A stretch of DNA of 64,000 nucleotides from Pseudofabraea citricarpa (GCA_029641185.1 JAPWGK010000032.1:62001-126000); one strand, 5' to 3'; counted from the stretch's first letter, positions 11,034 to 24,638 are shown. A program made the numbers and translations. The notes: generated from the letters alone by a model not told the origin.

Positions 11034-13328
11034 GATGGAGACCAGTCTCTGCAGGAAGGAAAGAAATTAGAAAGAAAAAGAGCGAATATTAAAGAGTGTA
11101 GATGTGTTAAAAGGAATGTGAAGATATTATGGAGAACGAATGTGTAATACAAAGTTGAGAGGAATGAGGTCTATGTAAAATCCCACCCAACTCAGCCGCT
11201 AACGTGATCCGTGTGGTCCAAACTCCATGTATGCAGCCAGGCAGACTGCTGTGATACCATACAAGCCTCATGATTGATAACAGCACAAGATCAAATTGCT
11301 CCCCCAGCTTCTCAGGGACTCTGGCGGTGGTAAAGCCAATCTGGCTGCGCAGAGTCTGTTGGCGGTGGAGCTTAAAGTTTCCCGAATCCTTCGAGAAGCA
11401 GGCATGTGTATCAACCTTGATTGCTTGGTGGTCCTGGCAGTCCCTGAAAATGATTGGTCAGAGCGTTTTTGCCGGAAGCTCGCAAAGGATCATCTTTGTA
11501 GAATTATCACAACGGTTATGCCATAGCAGCACACGTTCGTCTGTAAGCTCAATAGCAGGCACAGCCAAAGGCCATCATGAGTCAGTAGTCATTGCTTTAG
11601 AACCTGGAGCGAAGAACGTTAGAAGACCATAACGTCCAGTGCTTTTCCTCTGGGAGCACCATAGGGCCCAGCTGAAACGCTTGGCGTTATGCGTCGCTTC
11701 GGTACCTATTCTCAGCCTCACCCAAGCTACGTTTTCCGCCGCTGACAAGGCAACCTAAGCGAGCACACGTTCGAAGCACGAGGCACGGTAACTGCTTTAA
11801 GGTTGTGGGGGAGGAAGTCCAGGTTTGAGGGTAAGTCGTACCTGAATCCGATTCTGTGTGTCCCAGCCACCGAGCCTCTAAATCGTCCGATCAAACTCGC
11901 TCCTTTCCGCAATAAGGTTGACACTACACCATGAGACGTTTATCGTTGTTCACGCTTCGAAGCTCATCAGGATCTCCTTGCCCTTCATCAAATTGTCGAA
12001 CCTTGCCGCTGTCGCCACCTTCAGTGCCGTTCTCGAACTTGTCGTCCGTAGGATTCCGGCCCTAACAACTGTCAGCGCTCCTACCAATTTGGACTCCGTG
12101 TCTTCCACGGATTACTTCCCCATGTGCCGCGATCCTTGGGGTTGAGGTATATACCATATACCGATGATCGATCAGGAATCACCATCTTATCAAAGACATA
12201 TGCCTCAAATGCGACCTTATGACGATGCATTTTGCTCCTCATCTGATCACGTAAATCCCAAAAGTCTTGAGTCGCGTGTACTATACTCGTACACTTCATG
12301 GTTTTCGGCTGCAATTGCTTGCTTGCGGGTGTGCCTGATCTGCACTGACAAGGAAGATCTAGCCATTTCTATTTAGGTTTCCTGGAAATGATGCAACAAT
12401 CAAAACTTTATTAATCGATGCCATATAGTTGCAAACAATTTCTAAAAACAAGCCAGTGTCACCATCTTGGCTTGTTCATCTCGGCCAAACATCTGAAAAG
12501 AAGGTTTCTAAAGTGCCTCGTCCCTTAATGCATTGCTTATTCTCACTCCTGGTTAGGTGATATATGCATCAGAATTCATTTGGTCTCCCTTCACGTCATT
12601 GTTCAGGATATTATTTCTAGGTTATCGAGAGAATCCGCGTTTCCGCACAAAGTCGGACACCGCACGCTCAATCCGGCCTTATTCTCATGCTGTATCAGTT
12701 GTAAGAGAGTTTGCTGCGGACAGGTGCGCGTATCAGCTTGGAGGATGAGTTATAGACAACTAAACGTATCCGTACTCGCCACATTTGCATATATGTGTTT
12801 GGTGGATCTGCTTTATGAGCATCTTGTGGGGGAGTCGGTTGCAGCTGCTATTTTCTGCTTGGATGTTGGAGATGAATCGCTAATATGAGCTACACCGTGA
12901 GCGTGCTTCTAAAAACGCCCAACATGAATCGTGGAGTTTCACGTTCCATACAGTTTGAAGCTACTTTGGGCGATTCTCTTAAAACGAGATTAAATTTTGG
13001 ATGTGAGCATGAGATTAAACTCAGGCAAGGCAAGTTTATAGAGTTAAAACTGAAAATTATTTCTCTTCCCGGCCATTCCTTAATCTTTTCTGACTTGTTT
13101 TGATATGCGTAATAATGAAGTGTTAATAATACTTATGTGCATAGAAAACACTAACCACGGAACCAAGGATCACCTGAAGATATGATGAAAGCGATGTTCA
13201 ACATAATATCATTCGACAACATGGAATGAAGTTGATCATGTGCTTAACGATAATGTTACGGCCCGTGTAGCAGCAGAATGAAATCTTTCTTAGAATAAGA
13301 AGACTTCGTCTACGGACCAGTATCAAGT
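11034..13328. other. 2.3 kb spacer, no supportable gene
   Basis: The right edge is the 3' side of the CorA-like gene and the left edge is the GPCR promoter. Open frames around 11270-11630, 12557-12888 and 12885-13103 are short, show no known family, and do not join through convincing introns. A highly diverged or decayed gene cannot be excluded. Confidence 0.5.
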
Positions 13329-15118
13329 TTACTCACTAGCTGTCCGCCCACTTTCCACGCTATTGAGGCTCTCTCTACCACTCGAGCTTTCATAACTACT
13401 TACTTGGCTACCCAACTCAATATCATCCTGTCGCCTTTTGCCTCGGCTATGTACTGTGAGCTGCCACATCGAGATAAATATATCACGGTAAAGCCAAACA
13501 ACCCAAGTAGCGAGTACGAAAATAGTCAAAGGAATGGTCACTGCCCAAAATATCCAGAAGCTTGTGGACACGGTGACTTTGGTATCATCTGTGACGCCAA
13601 AGAATGGAGACATGCTGAACATTGTCTATAGTATACCAAAGATTAGCAAGAAGTCCGGATAAATGCGGCGAGCACAGAACTAAAATTAAACTTCACGTAC
13701 TGCTATTGCGGTTCCGGGAAGAAAGACCATTGTCAAAATAGCAATGGCCTTCATTGCTGAGCTATCTTTCTTGCTTGCGTGTGCCAATTCTTGGGTGTTT
13801 TTACTATCTCGCTGCTGCATCAAGTTGTACAGCTTAAAAAAGAAAAACATCAGAAAATTTATACATTTGACGATTGGCGTAACACATACCACTTTTAATT
13901 GCATATCTATCATGGCGAGGAGATATTCCCGCTCTCCCAGAGCTGATGATATAGCAATGTCCATCTGTTCCACATTACATATGAGTTCTTTGGTCATACC
14001 CTCAAGTAGAGGCTTTTGTTCTGAAGGCAACATATTGAAGAAATTATTCAACCCTTCTATCAATGGCTGACTCAAACTTTTAGTGAAAGATTCTGTGGAA
14101 AAATTAAGTGTATCGTGCGCCGCAACAAGCTGCTGATGAATTCGGGGAAAGTCGACTAAGTCAAGGCGCTCGTGGCTTGTGGCAACGTTGATAACATGCT
14201 GAATGTTGTCAAGCTCCGCAATTCTGTCCGCTCCTGAGTCAATGGATACATAATAAATCCACAGATTGAGACAGAGTAGTGGTACCATGAATGGATGCAT
14301 TGCTTGAGAAGAAGAATCGATAATCGATGGTAGTAATGATTTGTTGCCAAGGCTATCCACATGACCGAGGTAGCCAGTAGTTATAAGGGTTTGGTAGTCG
14401 TATGATAACACTAGTGTTAGAAATCTGTGATCTATCCGTGGACACTGAAATATTATAGCTATCAATTAGAAATTTGTAAGTTATGAAATCAGATGTGGTT
14501 GCATTCATTGGAGATTCTTACACATTATCTTCGAAGAACTCGAGTTGCTTTCCGTTATAATCCTTGGGCATATGTAGTCGCAATTATGAAACAAGTATAC
14601 ATATTCTCCAGGCAATTGCAGTATGTTCATCATACGCTTGAAAGTTTCCTCCTCCAAAGGGATCATAGCCCCAGCAAGGACTTCCTCAGCCTCATCCAAA
14701 GGCAGTTTTTGAATTCTTTTAGATATGTTAGTATAATGATTGATTGTTTAGAGTATAGAATACTTGACCATACATTAATCTCAAGCCTCCCAAAAAGCGA
14801 TGCTGTGGATTAGCATCTGGACGTGCGAATTCCCCCTGAATCGTTAATGCAATTTCTTAATGAAAAACTTCAATTAGCATACCTGCATATGAAACCAATC
14901 GTCAAACTTCTCATTGCTCAAATCCGTAGAAGCCCTTGGTTCAGGATCTAGGCCCTATTCCACGTTAGTATGAAATATAGTCTCATGTCCTGTGAAAATA
15001 TGAAGTTTCTAACCTCATAACAGTACATTTCAAGTGATTTACAGGGAAATGGTTTAAAACTCAGCCCTTTATATGCTTGACGCTGAAGAACCCCAGAAAC
15101 GCTCTTATAATGAGCCAT
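13329..15118 (-). CDS. fungal CorA-like membrane protein
   Basis: Seven exons on the minus strand: 15118..15014, 14954..14883, 14835..14774, 14715..14522, 14458..13890, 13832..13701, 13625..13329 (about 476 aa); all phases agree. The middle holds a long helical soluble region. The C-terminus has the layout of CorA-like proteins: SSAMKAIAILTMVFLPGTA, then a short outer loop (MFSMSPFF), then a second helix (FWIFWAVTIPLTIFVLATW), then a basic, serine-rich tail. The Gly-Met-Asn loop of true CorA magnesium channels is absent, as in many fungal relatives often found among heterokaryon-incompatibility-type genes, so transport should not be assumed. The N-terminal start is the least certain part; an upstream exon is possible. 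Confidence 0.72.
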
Positions 15119-16283
15119 CTGGATATCGGATGCTATGATGATCTGAATATAAAAACAGGCTGATTCCAACAATCCAGATAAGCAGCTGCGTAAAATAGTT
15201 GCCAAGGTATGAAAGTAGTATGTGCAAACACAGAAAAAGAAGAAAGAACAAGCCTTGATAATGGGCTTGTCAAATGCTGGTTTTATCAGCACAGCCTCCA
15301 TGAATTTTCCTATTCAGTAACGCGCTGGCTACGTAAGGCGGATTTGGGCATCATACACTTTGGACCAATAACAGCAAATAATTCAACGGCACCAGCTGCC
15401 TATGGCTGTACTACTACGCACAGCACATGATCAAGATGGAATCTCTCAACCAATCGATTCGGTGAGGCTTCGCAAAACGCCTCGCTCTATGTCACAGCCT
15501 TATCTGGCCCCCCAAAGTTCCTCGGGTTTCTAGTAGCCACTTAGTGAATACAATAAGTCATCGTCGCAGCACAATTGAGATGCAAAGAGTCGGTGCTATG
15601 TGTTGCTAAAGTCATTTATTGAGCTTTCAATTGAGATTTTGCTGATGAAGTCGCGCAGATTACTTTGTTTAAAAACCAAACAATAAATTTCCTCGAAGTG
15701 ATTTTGTGAAATTTGCTTTAGCAACTGATTTTTCCTACGAAATTATTTTTAAATATTAGATGAAGTAGACAGGTTCTTGCTAGATTCTAGTTTAATTGTG
15801 TCCCTTTACCCTCCTTTTATCTTTCTCAGCGAGAAGGGGTGAAGGAGTATTGTAAAAAAAATAAAAATAAAAAAGGGCTTAAACTCTCGAGACTGCTTAA
15901 AATAACACAAATCGTTCTCAACTATTCAAGTCCCTCAATTTTCTTTGTTCCCCAAAAAAACAAGAAGAAAGAGGACCAAAATTTCTAAGAAACTCCAGCA
16001 TGTTCTCGAGCAACAAAAACGTGACTATCAATTAGACCATGTTCACCAGCCGCCCCACAACAATTCCCATGACAAATAGCATCTACCAAAAAATGGGGAA
16101 GATACGAAATCTTTGCAGCCGCGTCTTGGCGGCAAAACCCACAGACCAGCAGCCAGAGCGGCACAACGATGACGATGATGGAGGGGGCGGGGTCGTGATA
16201 TGAGAATCTAGTTTACAGCACAGATTCCAAAATCCAAGACTCTCTTAGACTGAGGAATAATTAGGTTCGTTCGTATATACAAG
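15119..16283. other. intergenic, divergent promoters
   Basis: About 1.2 kb between the minus-strand CorA-like gene and the plus-strand alpha/beta hydrolase. It contains A/T-rich and pyrimidine-rich tracts at about 15770-15980 but no gene. Confidence 0.6.
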
Positions 16284-17348
16284 ATGGCGTCCGAAACCGA
16301 AACCATACGACTCCCGCACTTACTCAACGGCGGCGTCAACGCCGGGTACTTGATGCCCAAACCGTACGATAAGAGTAAACCGACCGTAGTTCTCGTGAAC
16401 TCCATGTGCACGACGACGGATCTGTACGCGTCCCAATTTGCGAGCACTAAGCTGACGGATGCGATGAATCTGTTGGCCATTGAGCCCCTGGGTCACGGGT
16501 CGACGACGATGCTGGGTCCTGGCGAGCAGCACTTTACGTATTGGGATTCGGCGGCCATGAACCTGCAGGTCATGGAGGCGTTGGGGATTGGAAAGGCTTT
16601 TGCACTTGGGACGAGTCAGGGGGGTTGGATTGTTACACGGATGGCTTTGTTGGCGCCTGACAAGGTGGGTGTTCTTCACGGTTTTAGGCGGGTTCACGAG
16701 AAGGAGATGTTGGTTTGTCTGATTCATGAGTGCTCGTTCAATAGATCCAAGGAATAATTCCCCTCGGTACTTCGATGGATTACGAATCTTCGGCTTCGCG
16801 AGAGAAAGGTTGCTGGGATCCAAAGACCATCCTCAGTCCGTGGGTCGGAAAATGGACGAGCTTGACTCCAACGCCAGATTGGGTTGTGGAAGATGAATGG
16901 TGTGGTATGGTGGGCTCCATGGGATTCGGGACCAGTGCTACGGAAGAAAGTACTGCTTTTTGGACGAAAACCCTCAAAAACATCTATCGTGGCGATGATG
17001 GGAGGAAGAAAGCTCGAATGGCTGTGATTTGTTTACTTGGACGAGATGGCCTGCTCAACAGACTACAGGATATAAAATGTCCAGTCCGATGGTTACAGGT
17101 ACGTCTTTTTGATTTTTTATATTGAGTTCAAGTCGTGAAAGTGGAACTAGACTGATTAGAATTTCTAGGGAACGGAAGACTTTCCCTTCGGCACGGAATT
17201 GCCCAAGGAGGAAATCAAGTTGTTTATTAATTCTCCAGATGCTACCTTGCAAATTATAGAAGGTGGGAGCCATTATTTAAATGCCTCCAAGCCCAAAGAA
17301 ATTGAGGAAGTCTTGTTGGAGATTGTAGGTAAATATGGAAAGGCTTAA
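16284..17348 (+). CDS. alpha/beta-fold hydrolase
   Basis: Three exons: 16284..16664, 16745..17098, 17169..17348 (about 304 aa), all phase 0. The nucleophile elbow is ALGTSQGGW with Ser111. The acid is probably the Asp of LQGTEDFPFG and the base the His of EGGSHYLN, in the right order for the fold. An oxyanion-side HG-like segment is EPLGHGS. There is no signal peptide, so it is cytosolic. The sequence fits small-molecule esterases or C-C hydrolases rather than secreted lipases. It lies 10 kb from the polyketide synthase 3' end, so a pathway link is speculative. Confidence 0.85.
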
Positions 17349-19396
17349 GGATACAGGGCTTAAATGAAGATGAAAGACTACAGGAGAATTATGTTTCTTA
17401 CATTTCTCGAGAATCATGATGCGACTCTTGACTACGTAAGCCAGTCAGCAAATTACTAGATAACTGAGATACAGCAAATTAGAATACTGCTTGCTGAATC
17501 GAAGCTGGCGACTGTCGAGTGTCGATGATTCAATTCACAACTGATATGTGACAGAAGCCCCAGCGCAAGCGAGCTCGTATTGACCGACAAATACGCAAAA
17601 GCTAGGCACTCCGGAGTAAATGATCGAAATCTGTAGCCCAGACGAAAAATACTGCATAAATGACTAGTTGCTCGTCTAATACGTCATTCGGAATTCAAAC
17701 TTCCACTAGAGATGATAGAAGCAGATAAGAAGGAAATAAAATGTCATCTGATGATGAATCTCCCACTGGGTCAATCCCATCTATGGACAACCTCCGACAG
17801 AAAGTATTCTGGAAATGATAATGAATGATACCCGGAGTCATTGATCCCAAACTGAGTCCTTGACAAGCAATCTCAATCACGAGCAGTTTGGTCACATGAG
17901 AGTATATTCTCTCGGCAGGCTTCTATTCTCGACTTGGAGGCTTGGCCAGCAGCAGATGGGATTTTGGGTTACACTCATAGCCCGGTTTCTCAACTGCTGG
18001 AGATTAGAAGGGGAGGTAATGAAATGATGAGCTCCTGGAGCAAAGTTGGATACTGTGGATACTTGATATCCAAGCTACGGTAAGAACAAGAGCCCACTTG
18101 ACCATGAACTTGATGTACGCCATCTTCCGAGCACTCAAACATCGACTGATAAAGAGACATGACATGATTGACTGTAGATAACTCTCCACGTTGCTACCTC
18201 ATGGTCATTTCATTGCTGCTGATCGAGACGCATGTTTCAAACAAACTGGACGGGAAAGTGTGAGCGTGACACTCTTACCACAATTCCCCATGCCACACCC
18301 ACCCATACCCCACCTCCTTGAATCCCTGGTCAATACTAATATATTCTGCGGACAAGACAAGCACGCGTGAGGCATGATTTTGCAATGGGACCAATGGTGA
18401 CGGGTAAGGCTGATGCGGTAGCCATGCTTACCCCATTGCTCGATAAAGTAAGGTCCACAGGCACCGATGCATTCGAGGAAGATTTTCCATAAGACGTGCA
18501 TAGCCCCCTCACTCTAAAGTTTTATGCATCGCTAAAAGTCTTTTCCAACAGCATGAGTAACGCTGCTGTGCATCTCCGGCGAAGAAAGGAAGCATTGACT
18601 CCGCAAGTCGACCTCACAAAGGGGTTCGTGACAAATGTGAGCTTCCGGGATGTCGGTAGATTTCTCCGTGAAGGTGTGCTGCACGCAGCGCTAAGGACGT
18701 ATAACGAGGATGTAATATTGGCAGACCACCAATCAGCGAGGCGAGCAGTGCTCGCTTAGAGAGAAATGCATGACGGTGCAGGTCTTCGGAAGAGAATGCT
18801 GGCTTCACGTGAGGCCACCGACCCAATACGAGAAGAATTACTGGCTCCGAGGGCTGGCTGACGAACCCCTGGAGTATATACCCCGTCCATGAAGGAAGAA
18901 CCTCGCCGCAGATGTCCGGGGTATGGGGTAGACCAACCAAACACGCATGCCGTCCTGTACAGTAACGGGCCTTTCTGGTCGAAAGTCCTGAAGGCTGCTG
19001 CATGAATCATTAGAAGCCCATGCCATTTAGCCAGCCTCAGCATGCAACCTATCATGGGCTGGTTGGTGTATTAGTAGTATTAGCCATGAGGAGAAGCATC
19101 GATTCAAGCCACCTCCCATCCAGGTCTTTACGCACCCTCCACCCTCACCCATTTCTACCATTCAGCACCAGTAGTTGCACCCAGCTGAGAGGACGCCGTT
19201 CGGCGGCGTGTGGAGAGAGCCTTGGTGGTACTAAGGCCACAAAGCACTCATATCCTCCTGCCAGATCTTCTGAGCTACTACTTCTGCGTCCTTGATTATT
19301 ATCGCGGTGCGGGGACCGTGACTGACGCGGGTACTGAGTACGCCCTTTAATGTTCTCCCTCAATGAAGCCACCGACTTTATTGCCAGACAGTCAAA
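17349..19396. other. 2 kb spacer, no supportable gene
   Basis: Lies between the hydrolase 3' end and the Zn2Cys6 regulator. Several overlapping frames at 18500-19055 on both strands look like chance openings in a locally GC-richer stretch, with no family resemblance. Confidence 0.5.
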
Positions 19397-21180
19397 ATGT
19401 CATATTATCCTGCACCGAACGTTTACAAGTTCTTTAACCAATTCCTAGCCCCCGGTCAGGCTTCGCCTGATAACGCATCCAGGAATCAAGGGGTGCGAAA
19501 GAGCGGGCCGCGCTCAAAGACTGGATGTACTACTTGCAAGTAGGTCCTGATCTCGTCTTGCCACGGAAAATTTCCTTCTTGGTTGATTGACTGTGCTCGC
19601 TGACACTGAGTAGGCAGCGAAGAGTGAAGTGCGATGAGACGAAGCCAGAATGTGTCCGGTGTCAGAATCTCGGTCGGGAATGTGGAGGTTATGCCCCTGA
19701 GGTGCCCGAAGAAGCTTCGAAAGTTAATGCACCTATTCCCATTCACCCGCGGCCAATGTCAGTGATATCGTATAATCCATCCGGTGCATTACCTGTGGGC
19801 GATGCAATAGAACAGCGTTACTTCCAACGGTTCTGCGACAAGACGGCCGAAGAAATCTGCGGTGCTTTTGATGCTGGCTTCTGGACAGAGAAAGTACTCC
19901 AGCTCTGTCATCACGATGCTCCCATTCGACATGGCGTCATTGCATTGGGAGCCCTTGCCAGATCATTAGAGATCACTTCCTCCCCAACACGACTTTCACT
20001 CTCTGGATATCCTCACATCGATCATCGCAATCTCGATGAACATCATAGATTTGCTGTCAGACAATACGGTCTCGCCATTTCATCACTAAGAGCGATACTC
20101 CAAGATGGACGAAGACATTTGCGGACGTCGCTCACCTCCTGCGTGCTATTCATGACATTCGAGGCTCTCCAAGGGGCTTATGAGGGAGCTGTCATACATC
20201 TTCGAGGTGGCTCAAGGCTGCTTGGTGATTGGCGGACAGCGCGTGCTGGTGGGAAGTCTCGTCTCTCGCAGGATTCCCTCTCAGAAATCCAGGATGACAT
20301 GATCGATGACCTTGGTCGGATGTTCGCACGACTTGACCTGCAATCACTCTTCATGCCGCCTCCGTGCCCAGGGTCTTTCATGATTGCTCGTACGGATCCC
20401 AACCCTGTGCCTGACCTACATGGGGAGAACATCGTCGTACCGGAAACGTTCTCGAATATGCATGAGGCAAGAGAGTTCTGGGACTTCTTGATGGCTGGCA
20501 TAGGACAGTTTCATCGAAAGTCACTGTACTACCAGAATTTGGAACCTGAAGAGCTTAAATCTTCCAGGATCTTAGGCCAGCACGAGAAATATACAACTCA
20601 GCTTCATCAGTGGCGCACAGCCTTTCAAGAGGTTTACCAAAGAGAGGTCCCTTCTGGTAGCCCTAGATCGGAGGAATCAATTATGCTCAGCCTGTATTAT
20701 GATATTGCCACCATTCTCCTGGCATCGAGTCTCGAGCACAGTGAGATGATATATGACGAATACACTCATCTCTTTCAAGAGATAGTGACTGAAGCACAAC
20801 ATCTACTTACCTCGGAAAATCCGACCAACACATCTAGATTTACTCTTGACCTTGGCACAATTTTGCCCCTAGCTTTCACAGCCACGAAGTGTCGAGATCG
20901 GCGAATCCGGCGCCAGGCTGTCGCTCTCTTGTGGTCAAGGGCCCGAAGAGAAGGCTTATGTTTTGATACAATTGCGATTGCTCGAGTCTGTGCATGGATA
21001 ACTTGCATTGAAGGTCAAGGTGTTCCAGATGATGCGGAGACGATCCCCGAATCCGCTCGGGTGACGACGAGCAATGTCAGGTTCAACCCAGAGGAGAGAT
21101 GGTTCTGGATTGAAGTGATATATGTGAAGAAAGATTGGAACGGGGTTCTAAGAAGAAGAGACACAACGTTTTCATGGTAG
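19397..21180 (+). CDS. Zn2Cys6 fungal transcription factor
   Basis: Two exons: 19397..19539 and 19614..21180 (about 569 aa). The intron splits the zinc cluster codon after CTTC. The joined DNA-binding domain is C44-x2-C47-x6-C54-x6-C61-x2-C64-x6-C71 with basic KQRRVK between cysteines 2 and 3, the exact Zn2Cys6 pattern. The remainder, starting near YFQRFCDKTAEEICG, resembles the helical regulatory domain of the 'fungal-specific transcription factor 2' type. It would bind CGG-type sites in the nucleus. It is the only recognisable regulator in the window but lies 6 kb beyond the PKS 3' end with other genes between, so control of the cluster is only a possibility. Confidence 0.9.
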
Positions 21181-21436
21181 ATGAACTCGGCTTGTGCTTG
21201 ATAAGTGTTTCATTCAACCTCGATGATGGCAAATATGGCCAAGATGCCAATGATGGGCGTTCGGAGCATGTATATGTAGTCGTATATGGAATATGATCTG
21301 GTAAGAAAGGTGGAAAATACCCAATGTGTAACCAAATAATGACAACAATTATATCAATAAAAGAAACCTCCAGAGCAATCAGCTGCAAAAACATTTTAAG
21401 TGGCTCAGCTGAGATGGCTGGAACTCTCTCCTTGCA

Positions 21437-22258
21437 TTATTCGGAGTATTCATCTTCTTCCTCGTCGTCGTCGTCTTCATCATACTGTTCCAAATCTTCC
21501 TCGTCGCTACTAATGTCAAAGTCGTTTTCAATATCGGTATCACCCGCTTCCCGTTCAAATGCATCAAAAAGGTCATTGAATACTTCTGATATTGCGTGTT
21601 CGGCATATATGCTTTGTAATTCGACGAGTTTCGAGTATAGGCCCTCCTGCTTGTATTTATCTCGTTCTTCGTGGGACATACTCCTAGCCAGGAGTGTCAT
21701 GCTATCTGCAAACGGGGCAACTTCTTCGGGACTACTCGTCAACTCATGTCGTATAACTCCCTCATTACAGAGCACGATGCTCTTGCAGATCTTGCGCATA
21801 ACCTCCAATGCGTTTCTTCGCGTCTCCCATCTTGTACTCGGACGTGCTCTTCGAAGAATCTCCTTGCGATTGTGGTTGAGAGATCGAACGACTTTGTCCA
21901 CCACGTCATATTGTTTGCTTCCCGAAAGGCCTCGGTATTGAGTATTGAGCGCATGCCAGCAATCTCTAGAGTAGGAATCGAAATTAATGGCCGGAAGAGC
22001 TGCTTGAGCTGCGGCCTGCTTTGCCAGATACTTCTGCCGCATAGTTCTCACCGCGTCGGCAATAGCGGGATTTTCGGTACATAACTGGAAGAGCACTCTC
22101 TGTGTGAGATCGTGTGGAAGGCTGGTGACGACGGTCCAGAGAGTTTCTGAAGACTCAACGGTTGGGCGTGCCTTCTTTGAGCTGGGCTCTGAGGGTATAG
22201 CAGTACCATTGGAAGCCAAAGTGTCCTCAAAAGACCGCTTGAGAGCCTGCGAAGCCAT
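21437..22258 (-). CDS. conserved-looking nuclear-type protein, function unknown
   Basis: Single exon, 273 aa. The N-terminus carries basic clusters (LKRSF, SKKARP) that could form a bipartite nuclear signal. The middle, about residues 38-225, is a helical domain with SYSRDCWHALNT and a motif rich in R and K (RRARPSTRWETRRNALEVM). The C-terminal 30 residues are almost wholly acidic (DISSDEEDLEQYDEDDDDEE). I do not recognise the family. The coding-like composition, clean length and good start support a real gene. It ends 256 bases from the convergent transcription factor. Confidence 0.75.
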   Translation of the reverse strand: MASQALKRSFEDTLASNGTAIPSEPSSKKARPTVESSETLWTVVTSLPHDLTQRVLFQLCTENPAIADAVRTMRQKYLAKQAAAQAALPAINFDSYSRDCWHALNTQYRGLSGSKQYDVVDKVVRSLNHNRKEILRRARPSTRWETRRNALEVMRKICKSIVLCNEGVIRHELTSSPEEVAPFADSMTLLARSMSHEERDKYKQEGLYSKLVELQSIYAEHAISEVFNDLFDAFEREAGDTDIENDFDISSDEEDLEQYDEDDDDEEEDEYSE

Positions 22259-22963
22259 TGATGGTGAGATGGAATATATAATAGTGTCGCGGGGTACTGG
22301 TTGGCAATGGTTGAAGACAACGAGCGCCGCGTCAATGAATTCGGGTTGACGCGGTCGTGATGCACTTCACGTGACTAGCATGGTTTTTAACCATCCCGTA
22401 ATTTACCAGTAATTGCCACCATCGCAAGTTGATAGCAACGTGTATGTATCGCAAAGCCATCAGTCATTCAAGGCTTGCATTTTCAAGCAGGAGCAAGACC
22501 AGTAACCAGTGCCGGAGACAGTGCCTACTTCTTGCTGAACATCACGGTACATGCATGATTCCTGTCTAGCTCGACTTTCCCCGGGCCGGTGTCTACATTG
22601 AGCACCTGAATGCCGTCTTCTGGATAAGTACAGTGGCATACAGAGATCTGGCCGGCAAGCGACCGGGATCAAACCCCTCACCTACTCTAACAGCGCATGC
22701 AGATGTCGGAAGATGCAGTCATCTTCTTGGTGATGAACCAGTGCCGTAACACCAACAGGCGGACCTTGATTTCTTGTTGCAGAGAAGGTTGCATGCCATG
22801 TGGAACGTGATAGCTCAAGTGAAGAGGGCAATATTACGAATCGCATCACAGATAAGTCTTTTTCAGATTTTGTGGCCGCAATCAATATTCTTCTCAAGTT
22901 ACGTCTCCTGTCCTGCCATCCCAAATTCTGCATCTGTTCCAAATTGTTCAGAGAAAGACAAAG
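22259..22963. other. intergenic between divergent genes
   Basis: About 0.7 kb separating the minus-strand unknown gene and the plus-strand P450. Presumed promoter region for both; no specific site recognised. Confidence 0.55.
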
Positions 22964-24638
22964 ATGGCGAGCATAACAGCTGGCATTGATCGTGGCGTCC
23001 TCCTGTTTACAGCATTGTGCGCGTTGATCATCGCTTGGTTGTCTTCAATGGTGTACTCCTGGTACAGGCTTCGACATATTCCTGGCCCCATCTCAGCCAA
23101 ATTTTCCAAGTTATGGCTCGTTCGGAACAACCTGACAAGACAACTTCATCTCAGCTACTATGGACTGACGAAGGAATATGGACCTCTCGTTCAAGTTGGC
23201 CCTAACATTCTGCTCAGTAGCGATGTCAATCTTTTCAGGAAAGTACATGCTGCACGCTCGCCATATCGTCGTTCGACTTGGTATCGGTCTCTTCGATTCA
23301 GTGGGGATAGTGATAATATTGTTTCTCATACTGATGAAGATATCCATCGTGAGCTGAGAATGAAAATGGCTCCAGGTTATTCGGGTAAGGAAACAGATGG
23401 CCTGGAGGAAAGAATCAATCAAAGTCTTTCTGATTTTATTGATCTGATTGAGAGGAAGTACGTATCTACTACGTCGGATTATAGACCCATGGATTTTGCT
23501 GAGAAGGTTTCTTTCTTTGGACTTGATGTCATCTCAGGTATGTCTCTAGCCCTCCGTGTTCGATCCTCACTTATATCCATAGATATTGCGTTTGGGAAAC
23601 CCTTTGGATACCTCAAAAAAGACCAAGACTTGTACAACTACGTGGCAACCATTCACGAGCAAGGCCCACGTATCTTACTGGCTGGCACATTTGACTGGTT
23701 CCTGGCAGTCCTCCAATCTCGTGCTTTCAAATCCTTCCTCCCATCTGCAAAAGACTCTATCGGTCTCGGCAAAGTCATGGGCATTGCCAAAGAAGTCGTC
23801 GGCGTCAGATTCGGACCGGATAAAAAAGTGCAGAGAGACATGCTTGGTTCGTTCATCGCACATGGCCTAACACAGGAGGAATGCGAGTCCGAGGTGCTGG
23901 TTCAAATCCTAGCTGGTTCAGATACAAGTGCCACAACCATCCGAATGACATTCTTGAATGTCCTCAACAATGCGCGTGTGCTTTCAAAATTGCTTGCCGA
24001 GATAGATGCACTCCACTTGCCATTAGACGAGGTTATTGGCGACAGCCAGGCGAAGAAACTGCCGTATCTACAAGCGGTTATCAAAGAAGGTATTCGATTT
24101 TGGCCCGCTCTTGGGGGTACATTAAGGAAAACAGTACCTCCGGAAGGTGAAATAGCCAATGGATTTTTCATACCCGGTGGCACCGATATCGGATTTTCGG
24201 CATTTTCCATTCAGCGGGAGAAGAGTTTCTGGGGCGAAGACTCGGATATCTATCGCCCTGAGAGGTATGTTGCTCGTCATATAAGATACTAAATCGTTAT
24301 TTGCTGATCTTTTTGAAGATGGTTGGAAGCGAATCCAGAGAAGGCCAAAGAGATGGCCTCGGTAATGGAGCTGGTATTTTCTTATGGGAAATGGCAGTGC
24401 CTGGGAAAGAATGTAGCGTTCATGGAGTTAAACAAAGTCTTTGCTGAGGTAAGTTATTGCAGGATCATCCGAGGATTGTTGTGCTAAGCTGTTTCTATAG
24501 TTATTTCGCCGATTCGAGTTCTCTTTGGTTGACCCGTTGAATCCTATCAAATCGTCTTGTGTTGGGGTTTTCTTACAATCAGATATGTGGTTACGGATAG
24601 AGAAACGTGATGAGAAAGTAAATGAAGCCTCGAAATAA
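22964..24638 (+). CDS. cytochrome P450 monooxygenase (pisatin-demethylase-like group)
   Basis: Four exons: 22964..23537, 23583..24264, 24319..24448, 24501..24638 (about 507 aa); introns 45-54 bases. The N-terminal anchor (VLLFTALCALIIAWLSSMVY) is followed by the hinge RHIPGP. The I-helix oxygen motif is AGSDTSATT, the K-helix is KEGIR (ExxR), the PER-type motif is RPERW across intron 2, and the heme loop is FSYGKWQCLGK with Cys446. The ordering and the stretch RSPYRRSTWYRSLRF resemble the fungal pisatin-demethylase/secondary-metabolism P450 group. It is an ER membrane oxygenase using a P450 reductase. It is a candidate tailoring enzyme of the nearby PKS, though a ubiquitin-like-domain gene lies between them. 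Confidence 0.93.

Noticed and set aside
11270..11632. 120-codon frame upstream of the GPCR
   Set aside because: No domain, signal peptide or splice structure; composition not convincing as coding.
13833..13889. Treating the stop-free 57-base segment in the CorA-like gene as coding
   Set aside because: It starts GTATGT, ends TTTTTTAAG and encodes a Phe-rich insert; excision keeps frame and gives a normal helical sequence.
18614..19055. Overlapping minus-strand frames of up to 129 codons
   Set aside because: Several frames are open at once in a locally GC-rich segment, as expected by chance; no family resemblance.
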